Positions 42,920-51,295 of a DNA stretch of 64,000 nucleotides are shown here, one piece after another. Source of the stretch: Hymenobacter busanensis (GTDB taxonomy: Bacteria > Bacteroidota > Bacteroidia > Cytophagales > Hymenobacteraceae). The notes under the pieces are model-generated. The model did no database searches, was not told where the DNA came from, and saw nothing but the letters and a program-made list of their open reading frames with translations. The translations under genes were made by a program, and so were the position numbers. The stretch spans positions 186,001 to 250,000 of the forward strand of contig NZ_VTWU01000007.1 of NCBI RefSeq assembly GCF_008727865.1, read 5' to 3'. The number at the start of each line of letters is the position of its first letter. Position 1 is the stretch's first letter.

Positions 42920-45097
42920 ATGGTTTGCACTTTCCGCCTCCGCATCAATCCGCCATTTGCCAGTCTGTTTCTTTTGTTTGCCATGTGGGCCTATCCACTG
43001 GCCAGCCAGGCGCAAGGCACTTACACCTGGAATGTCGCATCCGGTAATTTCAGCGCTTCTGGGAGCTGGAGTCCCGTCCGGACACTAGCCAACCCAAACG
43101 ACGTTCTGGTATTTGATGGCTATGTCACGGCCACGCCCACCGTTACGCTGGACCCCAACGTCACGATAAACGCGGGGCAGCTGCAGTTTAAGAACGGGGT
43201 AAACGCCAAGCTCTTTGTGAATGGCGCCGACCGTACCATTAGCATCAACGGCAGTACCGGCCCCGACCTGGTGGTGGAAAACAACGCCACGGTGCACGTC
43301 AATGCCACTACCCGCAACGATGAGCTGACAATCAACCTGGCTACCGGTACCACCGGACTCATAAATGGAACCATAGTCTTTGAGAATACCGCTGGCAATG
43401 GCAACAACCAGATTTCTGAACACCGCATCACGGGCCCGGCTGGGTCCGTTTTATTTGGTGCCGGTGGCACGCTGCAAATGGCCAACGGGTCGGACGGCTA
43501 CCCGTTTGGCAGCCCGGCCACCGGGACCGTGGCGGTCTTTCAGAGCGGCTCTACATTTATTCAGGAAGATGGGATTAATCCCTTCGGAACCGGGGCCACG
43601 CCGGCCGTCGAGTTTCAGAGCGGCAGCACCTACTACTACAAGAGCAGCAACAACAACATCAGCGTGCTGGGCCGCACCTACGGCAACCTACTGATAGAGG
43701 CCCCCAGCGGCAGCCTCAATAACCTCAACGGCAGCGGCACCCTGACGGTACTGAATAACCTGGAGCTGACTGCCGCCAATGCCGCTTCGTGCGCGTTCAA
43801 CTCTTCCGGCGGCGTCAGCATTGGCGGCGATTTGAAAAAGAACGGCGGCAACCTGAATTTCAACCCGTCCGTTCCAACGACGCTTACCCTGAACGGCAGC
43901 ACGCTGCAAATCATCAGCGGCATCAGCCCGCTGATGCTGGGCATGGACGTGACGCTGGTGATAAACAATCCCGCCGGTGTGCAGCTGAACGTACCCCTGA
44001 CGGTGCAACGCGCCCTGACGCTGACCAGCGGCCAGCTGGCCACCACCCCCACCAACATCCTCTCGATTCCCTTCGATGGGGTGATTACCGCCAACAGCAC
44101 CAGCTACGTGCGCGGCCCCGTAGCCCGCACCATCAACACCACCGCTACTGCCACGCTCACGTTTCCCTTCGGTAGCATAGAAGGCTACCGGCCGCTCACG
44201 CTGACTGTGACGCACAGCAACTCGGCCAACACCACCTATACGGCCGCCATTGTGGTAGGGGCGCCGCCCGCCTTGCCCATGACGGGCAGCATCAAGCGGG
44301 TATCGTCCATTCGGTACTACACCATCAGCAGCAGCCAGCCCAATAACCTGCAAACCGCCACCATCCGCCTCGACTACGGCGTGGGAGACGGAGTAGACGA
44401 CCCTTCCAAACTGCGCATTGCCAAGAGTCAGAACGGAAGTTGGGTCGATTTGGGCGGCACGGGCAACAGCGCCCCAGCCGGCAATATCCTCTCCACGGTC
44501 AACTTCACCTCGGGCGGCAACTTCGTGCTGGCCAGTACCGATCCGTCGGGAGCCCCCGGTGGCAACCCGCTGCCTGTGGTGCTGAAGTCGTTTGCCGCGG
44601 TGCGCCAGCACGGCCAAGTGCGGGTGGCGTGGGCCACCGCCTCGGAGAAGAACAGTGCCCAATTTGAGGTCGAGCGCAGCCTCGACGGCGGCAAGCACTT
44701 TGCAACCGTGGGCACCGTAGAAGCCGCCGGTACCAGCGCCAACGAGCATGCCTACACCTGGCTCGACGGCGGTGCGCCCGCTACGTTCCTGTACTACCGC
44801 CTGCGCCAGGTCGATTTCGACGGCACGGCCACCACCTCGGCGGCCGTGGCAGTAGCGGCTGCCGGCAAGCTGGATGCCGTGGCTTATCCGAACCCGGCAT
44901 TTGAGAGTTTGCATCTGCAGCCCGGCAGCCAGGTGCTTTCCTGGCGCCTGCTGAACGTGCGCGGCCAGCTGCTGCGAAGTGGCAGCACTGCAGCACCCGT
45001 TGAGTTAGACATGAGCGCGTTGCCCGCTGGGGTATACGCACTGGAATTGCGCAGCGGGAGCCAGCGGACCGTGCAACAGATCATGCACCTGCGCTGA
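42920..45097 (+). CDS. Secreted beta-helix-like protein with T9SS type A sorting domain (725 aa)
   Basis: The signal ends at ASQAQG (about residue 33). Residues 34-480 are Asn/Gly/Thr-rich and look like a beta helix (VTLDPNVTINAGQLQFKNGV, LVVENNATVHVNATTRNDEL, LLIEAPSGSLNNLNGSGTL). A region found also in the 1748-aa protein follows (RPLTLTVTHSNSANTTYTAA, RVSSIRYYTISSS). Then come LPVVLKSFAAVRQHGQVRVA, a FnIII-like module and the CTD (AYPNPAFESLHLQPGS, LLNVRGQLLRSGS). The shared C-terminal half suggests that these two genes are relatives with exchanged N-termini. AT-rich DNA with TATAAATAATTGTA at 42831-42844 is the likely promoter. Confidence 0.9.
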   Translation: MVCTFRLRINPPFASLFLLFAMWAYPLASQAQGTYTWNVASGNFSASGSWSPVRTLANPNDVLVFDGYVTATPTVTLDPNVTINAGQLQFKNGVNAKLFVNGADRTISINGSTGPDLVVENNATVHVNATTRNDELTINLATGTTGLINGTIVFENTAGNGNNQISEHRITGPAGSVLFGAGGTLQMANGSDGYPFGSPATGTVAVFQSGSTFIQEDGINPFGTGATPAVEFQSGSTYYYKSSNNNISVLGRTYGNLLIEAPSGSLNNLNGSGTLTVLNNLELTAANAASCAFNSSGGVSIGGDLKKNGGNLNFNPSVPTTLTLNGSTLQIISGISPLMLGMDVTLVINNPAGVQLNVPLTVQRALTLTSGQLATTPTNILSIPFDGVITANSTSYVRGPVARTINTTATATLTFPFGSIEGYRPLTLTVTHSNSANTTYTAAIVVGAPPALPMTGSIKRVSSIRYYTISSSQPNNLQTATIRLDYGVGDGVDDPSKLRIAKSQNGSWVDLGGTGNSAPAGNILSTVNFTSGGNFVLASTDPSGAPGGNPLPVVLKSFAAVRQHGQVRVAWATASEKNSAQFEVERSLDGGKHFATVGTVEAAGTSANEHAYTWLDGGAPATFLYYRLRQVDFDGTATTSAAVAVAAAGKLDAVAYPNPAFESLHLQPGSQVLSWRLLNVRGQLLRSGSTAAPVELDMSALPAGVYALELRSGSQRTVQQIMHLR

Positions 45098-45265
45098 TGG
45101 TTCTGGGAGTTGCTGTGTGCGTCGAGCAGGTATGTGCTGGCGTGAACAGCGGCTTAACCAGGAACTATAGTGTAATGCACTTGGAGAATAAAGAATTGTA
45201 GAATATATTGTAATTATATCGTTATTTATTTGTATTATTATGTCGAATTAGCTGCCGCTTTCACC

Positions 45266-45922
45266 ATGTCAACTTTCGCTGTTTCCGTATTGCGCGTTGT
45301 TCAGCTATGGGCAATGCACTTGTTGTTCGTGCCGTTGCTGGGCTTTGGGCAAGCCACCGAAATGGGAGTGACGGCCTTCGCATCTGCAGGTACTGGGGGC
45401 GCTGCGGCGGCCGGGCCGACTTCGCTACGCGCCGCGCGGCATCCCAACGGGGTGCAGATTACCTGGGTAGCCGAGCCGGGCAAAGCCGTGGGGCACTTCG
45501 AGGTGCAGCGCAGCGCCGACGGCCAAACGTTTGCCCCCATTGGCGTGGTGCCCGCTGCAAGCAACTCCTCGGCGGTTTTCACCTACCACGACGCCGCCTC
45601 GCCCGCAGCCGAGGCGTACTACCGCCTGCGCCTGCTTTCCACGAAGGGCACCAGTACGCTCTGGCCCTCGGTAGCAGTACCCAAAGCCGGCGCGGTGGCA
45701 GCCAACCCCATAACGGAGCCGGTATACGACAAAATGCACCTGGACCTTGGCGCCGAAGCCCTGCCGTGGCGTCTGCTGAACGCCAAAGGGCAGTTGTTAC
45801 AACAGGGCACCGCCACCGGCGCGCTCGACATCAGCTTTACGCGCTTCCCGGTGGGCACTTACACCCTGGAGTTGCGCCGCGGCACCCAACGCGAAAGCCA
45901 CAAGGTTGTGCACCTGCGCTGA
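45266..45922 (+). CDS. Short T9SS type A sorting-domain protein lacking an obvious cargo domain (218 aa)
   Basis: The ATG at 45266 gives a signal ending PLLGFGQ. What follows is almost only the FnIII-like module that normally precedes the CTD (SLRAARHPNGVQITWVAEPG, HFEVQRSADGQTFAPIGV, AEAYYRLRLLSTKGTSTLWP) and a CTD-like end (LPWRLLNAKGQLLQQG, FPVGTYTLELRRGTQRESHK). The usual PNP motif is replaced by NPITEPVYDK. Closest in the window to the end of the 725-aa protein. It may be a remnant of a larger adhesin, a decoy for the secretion system, or a small structural unit. The AT-rich upstream region has TTATTTGTATT. Confidence 0.72.
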   Translation: MSTFAVSVLRVVQLWAMHLLFVPLLGFGQATEMGVTAFASAGTGGAAAAGPTSLRAARHPNGVQITWVAEPGKAVGHFEVQRSADGQTFAPIGVVPAASNSSAVFTYHDAASPAAEAYYRLRLLSTKGTSTLWPSVAVPKAGAVAANPITEPVYDKMHLDLGAEALPWRLLNAKGQLLQQGTATGALDISFTRFPVGTYTLELRRGTQRESHKVVHLR

Positions 45923-46144
45923 TTCTACTCCTATCAATGAGCTGTTTGAGGGCTTTGCGCAAGAACCATGTTGTGCCTACTCAATTGACTTTATTCAGCA
46001 ACACCCACGCTGTATATAATGGAGCAGTAGCCAATAGCCGGCTTAACCTGAGCTGATGTATATAGGGATATGCAAAATAATATAATTTATTATTTGTATA
46101 TTACAAGCGTAAGTTTGCCTTTTGATTACCCAACCTGCTCTTCT

Positions 46145-47341
46145 ATGTACCAGCCACACACACCTCGATTACGGCTTGCCTGCATCGCCTCAGTCATTGC
46201 CCTGTGCCCTTTAGCCGCGCAAGCCCAAACTACCACCACCCAGGATTTCGACCGGGCCGCCGGTACACCGCAGTATACCTACAGCGGCGGCACCGTGGCA
46301 GTGGCCTCCACGTATGGCGTTAGCGGAAATGGGGGCGGTGTAAACAACAGCACCCAAACCCTCACCTTCCAGAACCGCACCTTCACCAATCCAAGCCTGG
46401 GAGGGTATATCACGTTTCGGTTGGCTGCCCTCGGAACCAGCAACCAAGGCATGGATGAAACCGATTACGTGCTCGTACGAGTAAGTACGACTGGTGGGGG
46501 AGCAGGTACCTTCTCCGATGAACTGCGAATTACTGGTTTCGGGACGGGCGATGGAAGTGGCAACCGAAACAACCGCGACGTTACCTGGACTTACACTGCT
46601 AGTGGAACAGCCACCACCACTTATAATGGCAATAATGTCCCAGCGGTTGTTCCCGCACCATCAGGCGGAAATAATATTGGCACCGGCTATAGCACCGTGC
46701 GGGTAAACTTGCCCGCTGGTACTGTCCAAGCAGCGTTACAACTCGTTCTGGTAAACAACAACGCAGAAGAAACCTGGGCCATCGACAACGTGGTGCTGGG
46801 GGCCAACCCCGGCAATACCTTGCCCGTGGAACTGACCTCGTTTACGGCGGCGGCGCAAGCCGGTGGTAACCTGCTGAAGTGGGCCACGGCCTCGGAGAAA
46901 GACAACGACCATTTTGATATCCAGCGCAGCCGCGACGGAGGCGAGTTTCAAACCATTGGCACGGTGAAGGGAGCCGGCAGCAGCAGCAGTCAGCTCAGCT
47001 ACACCTTCCTCGACAAAGCCCCGGCGGCCGGCGCGCAGTACTACCGCCTGCGCCAGGTCGACCTCGACGGCACCGCCACCCTCTCAGCCGTGGTGCTGGT
47101 GAAAACCGCCAAAGCCCCGGAAGTGGGCTACCCTAACCCCTCGCAGGGGATCATCCGGCTGCCCGCCGGCACCGAGCCCCTGCAGTGGCGCCTCCTCACG
47201 CTGCAGGGCCGCAGCCTGCGGCACGGCACCGCCAGCGCCGAAGCGCCCATCGAGCTGAAAACAGTGCCCGCGGGAACCTATCTGCTGGAGCTGACCCAGG
47301 GCGGCCAGCGCACCGTACAGAAAATCATCCACCAGAACTAA
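46145..47341 (+). CDS. Secreted protein with T9SS type A sorting domain (398 aa)
   Basis: The ATG at 46145 gives MYQPHTPRLRLACIASVIAL, a signal ending AAQAQ. Residues 30-215 form one domain starting TTQDFDRAAGTPQYTYSGG with ADNV-type jelly-roll character (WAIDNVVLGANPG near its end), as in carbohydrate-binding or PEP-anchor-like modules of secreted proteins. Then LPVELTSFTAAAQAGGNLLK, the FnIII-like module (HFDIQRSRDGGEFQTIGTVK) and the CTD (GYPNPSQGIIRLPAG, PAGTYLLELTQGGQRT, KIIHQN). It is the last of six consecutive CTD genes and ends at an ideal terminator. Confidence 0.88.
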   Translation: MYQPHTPRLRLACIASVIALCPLAAQAQTTTTQDFDRAAGTPQYTYSGGTVAVASTYGVSGNGGGVNNSTQTLTFQNRTFTNPSLGGYITFRLAALGTSNQGMDETDYVLVRVSTTGGGAGTFSDELRITGFGTGDGSGNRNNRDVTWTYTASGTATTTYNGNNVPAVVPAPSGGNNIGTGYSTVRVNLPAGTVQAALQLVLVNNNAEETWAIDNVVLGANPGNTLPVELTSFTAAAQAGGNLLKWATASEKDNDHFDIQRSRDGGEFQTIGTVKGAGSSSSQLSYTFLDKAPAAGAQYYRLRQVDLDGTATLSAVVLVKTAKAPEVGYPNPSQGIIRLPAGTEPLQWRLLTLQGRSLRHGTASAEAPIELKTVPAGTYLLELTQGGQRTVQKIIHQN

Positions 47342-47362
47342 GCCGAAACAGCGCGGCTACCA

Positions 47363-47404
47363 CGCAAAAGCCCCCTTCCGTTCAGCCGGAAGGGGGCTTT
47401 TGCG
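47363..47404. terminator. Perfect palindromic terminator closing the CTD array
   Basis: CGCAAAAGCCCCCTTCCG and its exact complement flank a short loop, with A and T runs on either side, so it can act on both strands; it also separates the convergent gene at 47435. Confidence 0.9.
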
Positions 47405-47434
47405 TGACTACGTGGCGGAGCGAGCCGACACCCG

Positions 47435-48109
47435 CTAGGCCGGCGTAGCGCCTTCGGCGCTGCCGCGTTTCACTACCTTGGCCGCGGCCTGAAACCGGCT
47501 CCACAGTTCGGGCTCGTCCTGCTCGTAGATGCGGAAAAAGGTGCGCAACTGCTCGATGGTTCGGGCATTCTGCTTGATGAGGCGTTCGAGTGCCTGGCGG
47601 CCAGAACTGCCGTCGGCATCGGTAAGGCGGGCTTCGGGGGCAGCGCGGCGCAGCTCGTTGTAGAGGGCCATGGCCTGTTGGTAGTGGTCAGGCAGAAAGC
47701 GGCGCTTGCTCAGCGGGCCGCTGCGCTCGGGGGCAAAGCTCAGCAGGCGGCGGGCTTCTTCCACAAACGAGGCGTCGGAGAGGCGGCGAAGGTTGCTGAC
47801 TTGGCCCGACAGCGCCAGCAGGCGGTTATCGTTGGTGCTGGATGCCACGGCCTGCAAGGCTACCGTGAGGCGACGGAGCAACAGGGTGAGCTGGTTGCGC
47901 AGACCCTTTTTGCGGGCCGGGGCGTTGTCGTTATCGGCGTTCAGCACCTGATCGGTGAGGGCATCGGCCTGCGCCAGGGCCTGGTGCAGCTGTTGCCGCA
48001 AAGGGGCTACATCGTCTTCGATGTCGGTGTAATGGTCGACTTCGGCGGCCAAGAAAGCATCGAGGGCGGTGTCGCGGCGCAGGCGCGATTCTACCAAGTC
48101 ATTTTTCAT
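47435..48109 (-). CDS. Hypothetical helical protein (224 aa)
   Basis: The ATG at 48109 starts MKNDLVESRLRRDTALDAFL. The sequence is mostly helical and charged (TDIEDDVAPLRQQLHQALAQ, NQLTLLLRRLTVALQAVASS, LERLIKQNARTIEQLRTFFR, IYEQDEPELWSRFQAAAKVV). There is no signal peptide or catalytic motif. I recall similar unannotated proteins in Hymenobacter, often in several copies, but cannot name a family. The longer reading to 48457 passes through the 20-bp tandem repeats and is rejected. Confidence 0.72.
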   Translation of the reverse strand: MKNDLVESRLRRDTALDAFLAAEVDHYTDIEDDVAPLRQQLHQALAQADALTDQVLNADNDNAPARKKGLRNQLTLLLRRLTVALQAVASSTNDNRLLALSGQVSNLRRLSDASFVEEARRLLSFAPERSGPLSKRRFLPDHYQQAMALYNELRRAAPEARLTDADGSSGRQALERLIKQNARTIEQLRTFFRIYEQDEPELWSRFQAAAKVVKRGSAEGATPA

Positions 48110-48559
48110 ACGGCAATAGCAGTAAGGATTGGGGTGAAGGTAGCCAAAACACCGTTTCCCACCAACCTCCCGCTTTGGCTGCCTGTAACTGCCCTTCCCC
48201 GCGGGTGCGCGCAGCATAATCAGGCATAGCCGCGGCTTTGCAACCCGGTACCGGCGCTTCGCCACGGGTGCCCGCCGCGTTGTAGGCCTTGCCCGCCCCG
48301 TTGCAGGTGGCTCCCGGGGCTTTGCTGTGCTCAACCGGCACGTCAACACGCATGCGCGCGGCTTTGCAAGCCGTGGCCGAAGCTTCATCATGCTCAACCG
48401 GCCTTTGCACAGCTCAACCGGCCTTTGCAGTGCCCAACCGAGCTTTGCAACCCCCAACCGGCTTTTGCATCGTTCACCACGTCCTCTGCCACCCAGGAAA
48501 AAGCCCCTTCCGCCGCAGGGCTGAAGGGGCCAAAATCGAAGGGAAAAACCTACGACGGG
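48110..48559. other. Intergenic region largely made of degenerate tandem repeats
   Basis: The 450 bp upstream of the 224-aa gene contain about 110 bp without clear structure and then the 20-bp repeat patch. A terminator-like GCCCCTTCCGCCGCAGGGCTGAAGGGGC stem is not perfect, but arms CCCCTTC and GAAGGGGC near 48503-48531 may end the iscA transcript. No ORF is credible. Confidence 0.5.
48318..48480. repeat. Degenerate 20-bp tandem repeats (GCTTTGCA....TCAACCG)
   Basis: From 48361 to 48480 six units follow one another at exactly 20 bp; most show the core CTTTGCA, four to five variable bases, then (T/C)CAACCG (for example GCCTTTGCACAGCTCAACCG at 48401). One more unit lies at 48319-48338, and weaker relatives extend back to about 48230. 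Twenty is not a multiple of three, so the repeat is not coding. Variable bases sit at the same place in each unit. Confidence 0.8.
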
Positions 48560-48886
48560 CTATACCGAGAAACTCTCGCCGCAGCCGCAGGTGCGGGAGG
48601 CGTTGGGGTTGTTGAAGTAGAAGCCCTTGCCGTTGAGGCCGTCGGAGAAATCCAGCTCGGTACCGGCCAGGTACAGGAAGCTCTTCATGTCGACCACCAC
48701 GCGCACGCCTTTGTCCTCGAACTCCTGGTCCATGGGGCGCACTTCGTCGTCGAAATCGAGCTGGTAGGAGAGGCCCGAGCAGCCGCCACCGGCCACGGAG
48801 GCGCGCAAACGAAACGCGTCGGTGAGAGCCGCATCGTGCATGAGCTTCTCTACTTTCTCTTTCGCTTTGTCGGAAACGGTAATCAT
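48560..48886 (-). CDS. iscA: A-type iron-sulfur carrier (IscA/ErpA family, 108 aa)
   Basis: This cytoplasmic carrier receives Fe-S clusters and passes them to target proteins. The three conserved Cys are present: one in SVAGGGCSGLSYQL and two in ASRTCGCGESF. The N-terminus MITVSDKAKEKVEKLM is typical, and length matches. It is the last gene of the iscS-iscU-orf-iscA unit, 80 bp after the 135-aa gene. Distinguishing IscA from ErpA or SufA is not possible from sequence alone; the operon context favours the name used. Confidence 0.92.
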   Translation of the reverse strand: MITVSDKAKEKVEKLMHDAALTDAFRLRASVAGGGCSGLSYQLDFDDEVRPMDQEFEDKGVRVVVDMKSFLYLAGTELDFSDGLNGKGFYFNNPNASRTCGCGESFSV

Positions 48887-48966
48887 GTCGGTAGTTTTTG
48901 GCTGAAGGCCGGTGGCTATCAGCTTTGAACGATGCTAACAGCCAGCGGCTAGTAGCGAACAGCTTT
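48887..48966. repeat. Heptad-periodic spacer between the 135-aa gene and iscA
   Basis: The 80-bp spacer can be split into 7-nt words such as AGCGGCT, AGTAGCG, AACAGCT and, inverted, CTGAAGG, CTATCAG. It is an imperfect palindrome of AGC/GCT-type words, comparable with the other isc spacers but with a different vocabulary. Confidence 0.6.
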
Positions 48967-49374
48967 TTACGAAGAAGGATTCAGCACCACGCTGAACACG
49001 GTGATGGTGTTCAGGTCGCGGCCGTAGTAGAGCTTGTCGAGGGCCTCGTACACGTTGTGGGCACGGAAGTAGGAGGTTTGCAGCTCTTTGTCGCCGCGGG
49101 CGCGCCACTGCAGGGTGTAGGAGGCTTCGCTGTCGCGGAAGTTCTGCACGTAGCCCAGCATCTTCCGCAGGGCGTCGAGCTTGTCGTAGCCGACTTCGTA
49201 GCGAAACAAGAAGCTCTGCTGGTGGCGCGGGTTGACGGTAATCAAATCCAGGCGCACCTGCCCGTCGATCTGGCGGAAATCGAACACCAGGTTGCCGGGC
49301 TGCAAGCCCAGCGTGTCCTCAATCAGCCGCTGAATACGGGCGCTTTCGACGTGTACGTCGTTGGAAACTTCCAT
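48967..49374 (-). CDS. Unknown protein in the isc operon (135 aa)
   Basis: No family is recognised. Landmarks are VHVESARIQRLIEDTLGLQP, DFRQIDGQVRLDLITVNPR, SFLFRYEVGYDKLDALRKML and VYEALDKLYYGRDLNTITVF. No Cys is present, so it is not a cluster-binding protein by itself. There is no signal peptide. It lies between iscU and iscA in the position where other bacteria may carry hscB/hscA or fdx, so a scaffold-handling or regulatory role is possible but unsupported by motifs. Confidence 0.75.
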   Translation of the reverse strand: MEVSNDVHVESARIQRLIEDTLGLQPGNLVFDFRQIDGQVRLDLITVNPRHQQSFLFRYEVGYDKLDALRKMLGYVQNFRDSEASYTLQWRARGDKELQTSYFRAHNVYEALDKLYYGRDLNTITVFSVVLNPSS

Positions 49375-49470
49375 CGGGCAAATGGGTAAATGGCTGAATT
49401 GCTAACTGGTCAATCGTTCTGGTATCAGAACGACCAGCCACTTAACCATTCAGCCATTTAGCAATTTCAA
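49375..49470. repeat. Heptad-periodic palindromic spacer between iscU and the 135-aa gene
   Basis: Words TAAATGG, CTGAATT, GCTAACT on one side mirror TAACCAT, TCAGCCA, TTTAGCA on the other, around a perfect central palindrome TCGTTCTG-GTAT-CAGAACGA. The element fills the whole spacer. Confidence 0.75.
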
Positions 49471-49887
49471 TTAATGATGCGCTTTGGCGGCTTCCAGTTC
49501 CGGCAGGCCGTTTTTCACGCGGTAGTCGTTGATGGCAGCCTTGATGGCGTCTTCGGCCAGCACCGAGCAGTGGATTTTCACCGGCGGCAGCGCCAGCTCT
49601 TCCACAATCTCCATGTTGTCGATGCTCAAGGCCTCGTCTACCGACTTGCCCTTGAGCCACTCCGTCGCCAGCGACGACGAGGCAATGGCCGAGCCGCAGC
49701 CGAAGGTCTTGAACTTGGCATCGGTAATGACGTTGGTCACCTCGTCGACCTCGATTTGCAGGCGCATCACGTCGCCGCATTCGGGGGCCCCCACGAGGCC
49801 GGTGCCTACGTTTTTCTTGCTCTTGTCCAGCGTGCCCACGTTGCGGGGGTTGCTGTAGTGGTCGATTACTTTATCGGAGTAAGCCAT
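49471..49887 (-). CDS. iscU: Iron-sulfur cluster scaffold IscU (138 aa)
   Basis: IscU is the scaffold on which clusters are built using sulfur from IscS. The three cluster Cys are in GAPECGDVMRLQIEV, KTFGCGSAIASSS and PVKIHCSVLAEDAI; the LPPVK chaperone-binding motif is present. The ATG at 49887 (MAYSDKVIDHYSNPRNVGT) is the family-typical start; the in-frame extension to 49983 translates the heptad spacer and is rejected. Length is slightly above E. coli (128). Confidence 0.96.
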   Translation of the reverse strand: MAYSDKVIDHYSNPRNVGTLDKSKKNVGTGLVGAPECGDVMRLQIEVDEVTNVITDAKFKTFGCGSAIASSSLATEWLKGKSVDEALSIDNMEIVEELALPPVKIHCSVLAEDAIKAAINDYRVKNGLPELEAAKAHH

Positions 49888-49992
49888 GGCTTTTGTTGAA
49901 GTGCTTAGTTGTTGGTGCGTAGTGCTTAGAACTGTACTCAGTTGTTGGGGCTCAGAACGAGACAAGCACCAACAACCAAGCACTAGGCACTA
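49888..49992. repeat. Heptad-periodic palindromic spacer between iscS and iscU
   Basis: AGTGCTT, AGTTGTT, GGTGCGT, AGTGCTT run in exact 7-nt phase on the left; the right half carries their complements CAAGCAC, CAACAAC, CAAGCAC, TAGGCAC. The element spans the whole 105-bp spacer, from the iscU start to the iscS stop. Confidence 0.8.
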
Positions 49993-51207
49993 TTAATGTT
50001 CGGCCCACTCGATGGAGTTGAGGTCGATGCCTTCTTTGAACATCTCCCACAGCGGCGACATCTCGCGGAGCTTGGTCACGGCTTCTTTTACGTGGCCGAT
50101 GGCGTAGTCGATTTGCTCGTCGGTAGTGAAGCGCGACAGGCCGAAGCGCAACGAAGAGTGCGCCAGGTCGTCGCTCAGGCCCAAGGCCTTGAGCACGTAC
50201 GAGGGCTCCAGCGACGCCGAGGTACAGGCCGAACCCGACGACACGGCCAAGTCCTTCACGCCCATCATCAGGCCTTCGCCTTCCACGTACTTGAAGGAAA
50301 TGTTGGTCACGTGCGGCAGGCGGTGCTCCCGGGAACCGTTCACGTAGCTTTCCTCCAGCGTCAGCAGCTCGCGCTCCAGCCGGTCGCGCATCGCGCTGAT
50401 GCGGGCGGTATCGGCTTCCATGTCGGTGCGGGCCAGCTCACAGGCTTTGCCCAAACCCACAATGCCGGGGACGTTGAGCGTACCCGAACGCATGCCGCGC
50501 TCGTGGCCGCCACCGTCCATCTGGGCGGTTACTTTCACCCGCGGGTTTTTGCGGCGTACGTACAGCGCGCCAATGCCTTTGGGGCCGTACATCTTGTGGC
50601 CCGAAAAGGCCATCAGGTCGATGCCGTCGGCAATAACGTCTACCGGAACTTTGCCTACGGCCTGGGTAGCGTCGGTGAAGAACAGCGCGCCGTGCTTTTT
50701 GGCAATGGCCGAAATAGCGCGGATGTCCTGCAACACGCCGATTTCGTTGTTGCCGTACATGATGGTCACCAGAATGGTCTGGGGCGTCATGGCAGCTTCC
50801 AACTCCTCGAGGCTGATGAGGCCTTCCTCGTTCACCTGCAGGTAGGTGACGCGGGCGCCCAGCTTCTCGAGGTGCTTGCAGGTATCGAGCACGGCTTTGT
50901 GCTCGGTGGTGGCGGTGATGATGTGGTTGCCCTTTTGGGCGTACATCTCATACACACCTTTGATGGCGAGGTTATCCGACTCTGTCGCACCCGAGGTGAA
51001 GATAATCTCCTTCGGGTCGCAGTTGATGAGCTGCGCAATCTGCTCGCGGGCGTAGTCCACAGCCTCCTCGGCTTGCCAGCCGAAGGGGTGGTTACGCGAA
51101 GCCGCGTTGCCGAAATGGTCGGTGAAATAGGGCAGCATGGCCTCGAGCACACGCGGATCCATAGGGGTCGTGGCGTTGTTGTCGAGGTAAATGGGCAGCT
51201 TCAGCAT
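49993..51207 (-). CDS. iscS: Cysteine desulfurase IscS (404 aa)
   Basis: This PLP enzyme removes sulfur from cysteine and passes it to IscU. The start [20 protein letters not shown] is family-typical. PLP-related residues lie in [40 protein letters not shown] and the Lys of [16 protein letters not shown]. The catalytic Cys is in [17 protein letters not shown]. Length matches the NifS/IscS group I. It is the first gene of the isc operon. A TACCTTTA -7-like box (minus strand, 51245-51238) lies 30 bp upstream. No IscR-type regulator is adjacent. Confidence 0.96.
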   Translation of the reverse strand: MLKLPIYLDNNATTPMDPRVLEAMLPYFTDHFGNAASRNHPFGWQAEEAVDYAREQIAQLINCDPKEIIFTSGATESDNLAIKGVYEMYAQKGNHIITATTEHKAVLDTCKHLEKLGARVTYLQVNEEGLISLEELEAAMTPQTILVTIMYGNNEIGVLQDIRAISAIAKKHGALFFTDATQAVGKVPVDVIADGIDLMAFSGHKMYGPKGIGALYVRRKNPRVKVTAQMDGGGHERGMRSGTLNVPGIVGLGKACELARTDMEADTARISAMRDRLERELLTLEESYVNGSREHRLPHVTNISFKYVEGEGLMMGVKDLAVSSGSACTSASLEPSYVLKALGLSDDLAHSSLRFGLSRFTTDEQIDYAIGHVKEAVTKLREMSPLWEMFKEGIDLNSIEWAEH

Positions 51208-51295
51208 GGGGCTTCGTGGTGCTGGTGAACGTCAGCGTAAAGGTAGCTAGCGGAGAATGATTCGCCCTTAGAACAGCGAGAATCCGTCGGAGGTT

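Noticed and set aside
48318-48480. Possible CRISPR array
   Set aside because: Units are contiguous 20-mers with degenerate cores; there are no unique 30-40-bp spacers and no cas genes nearby.
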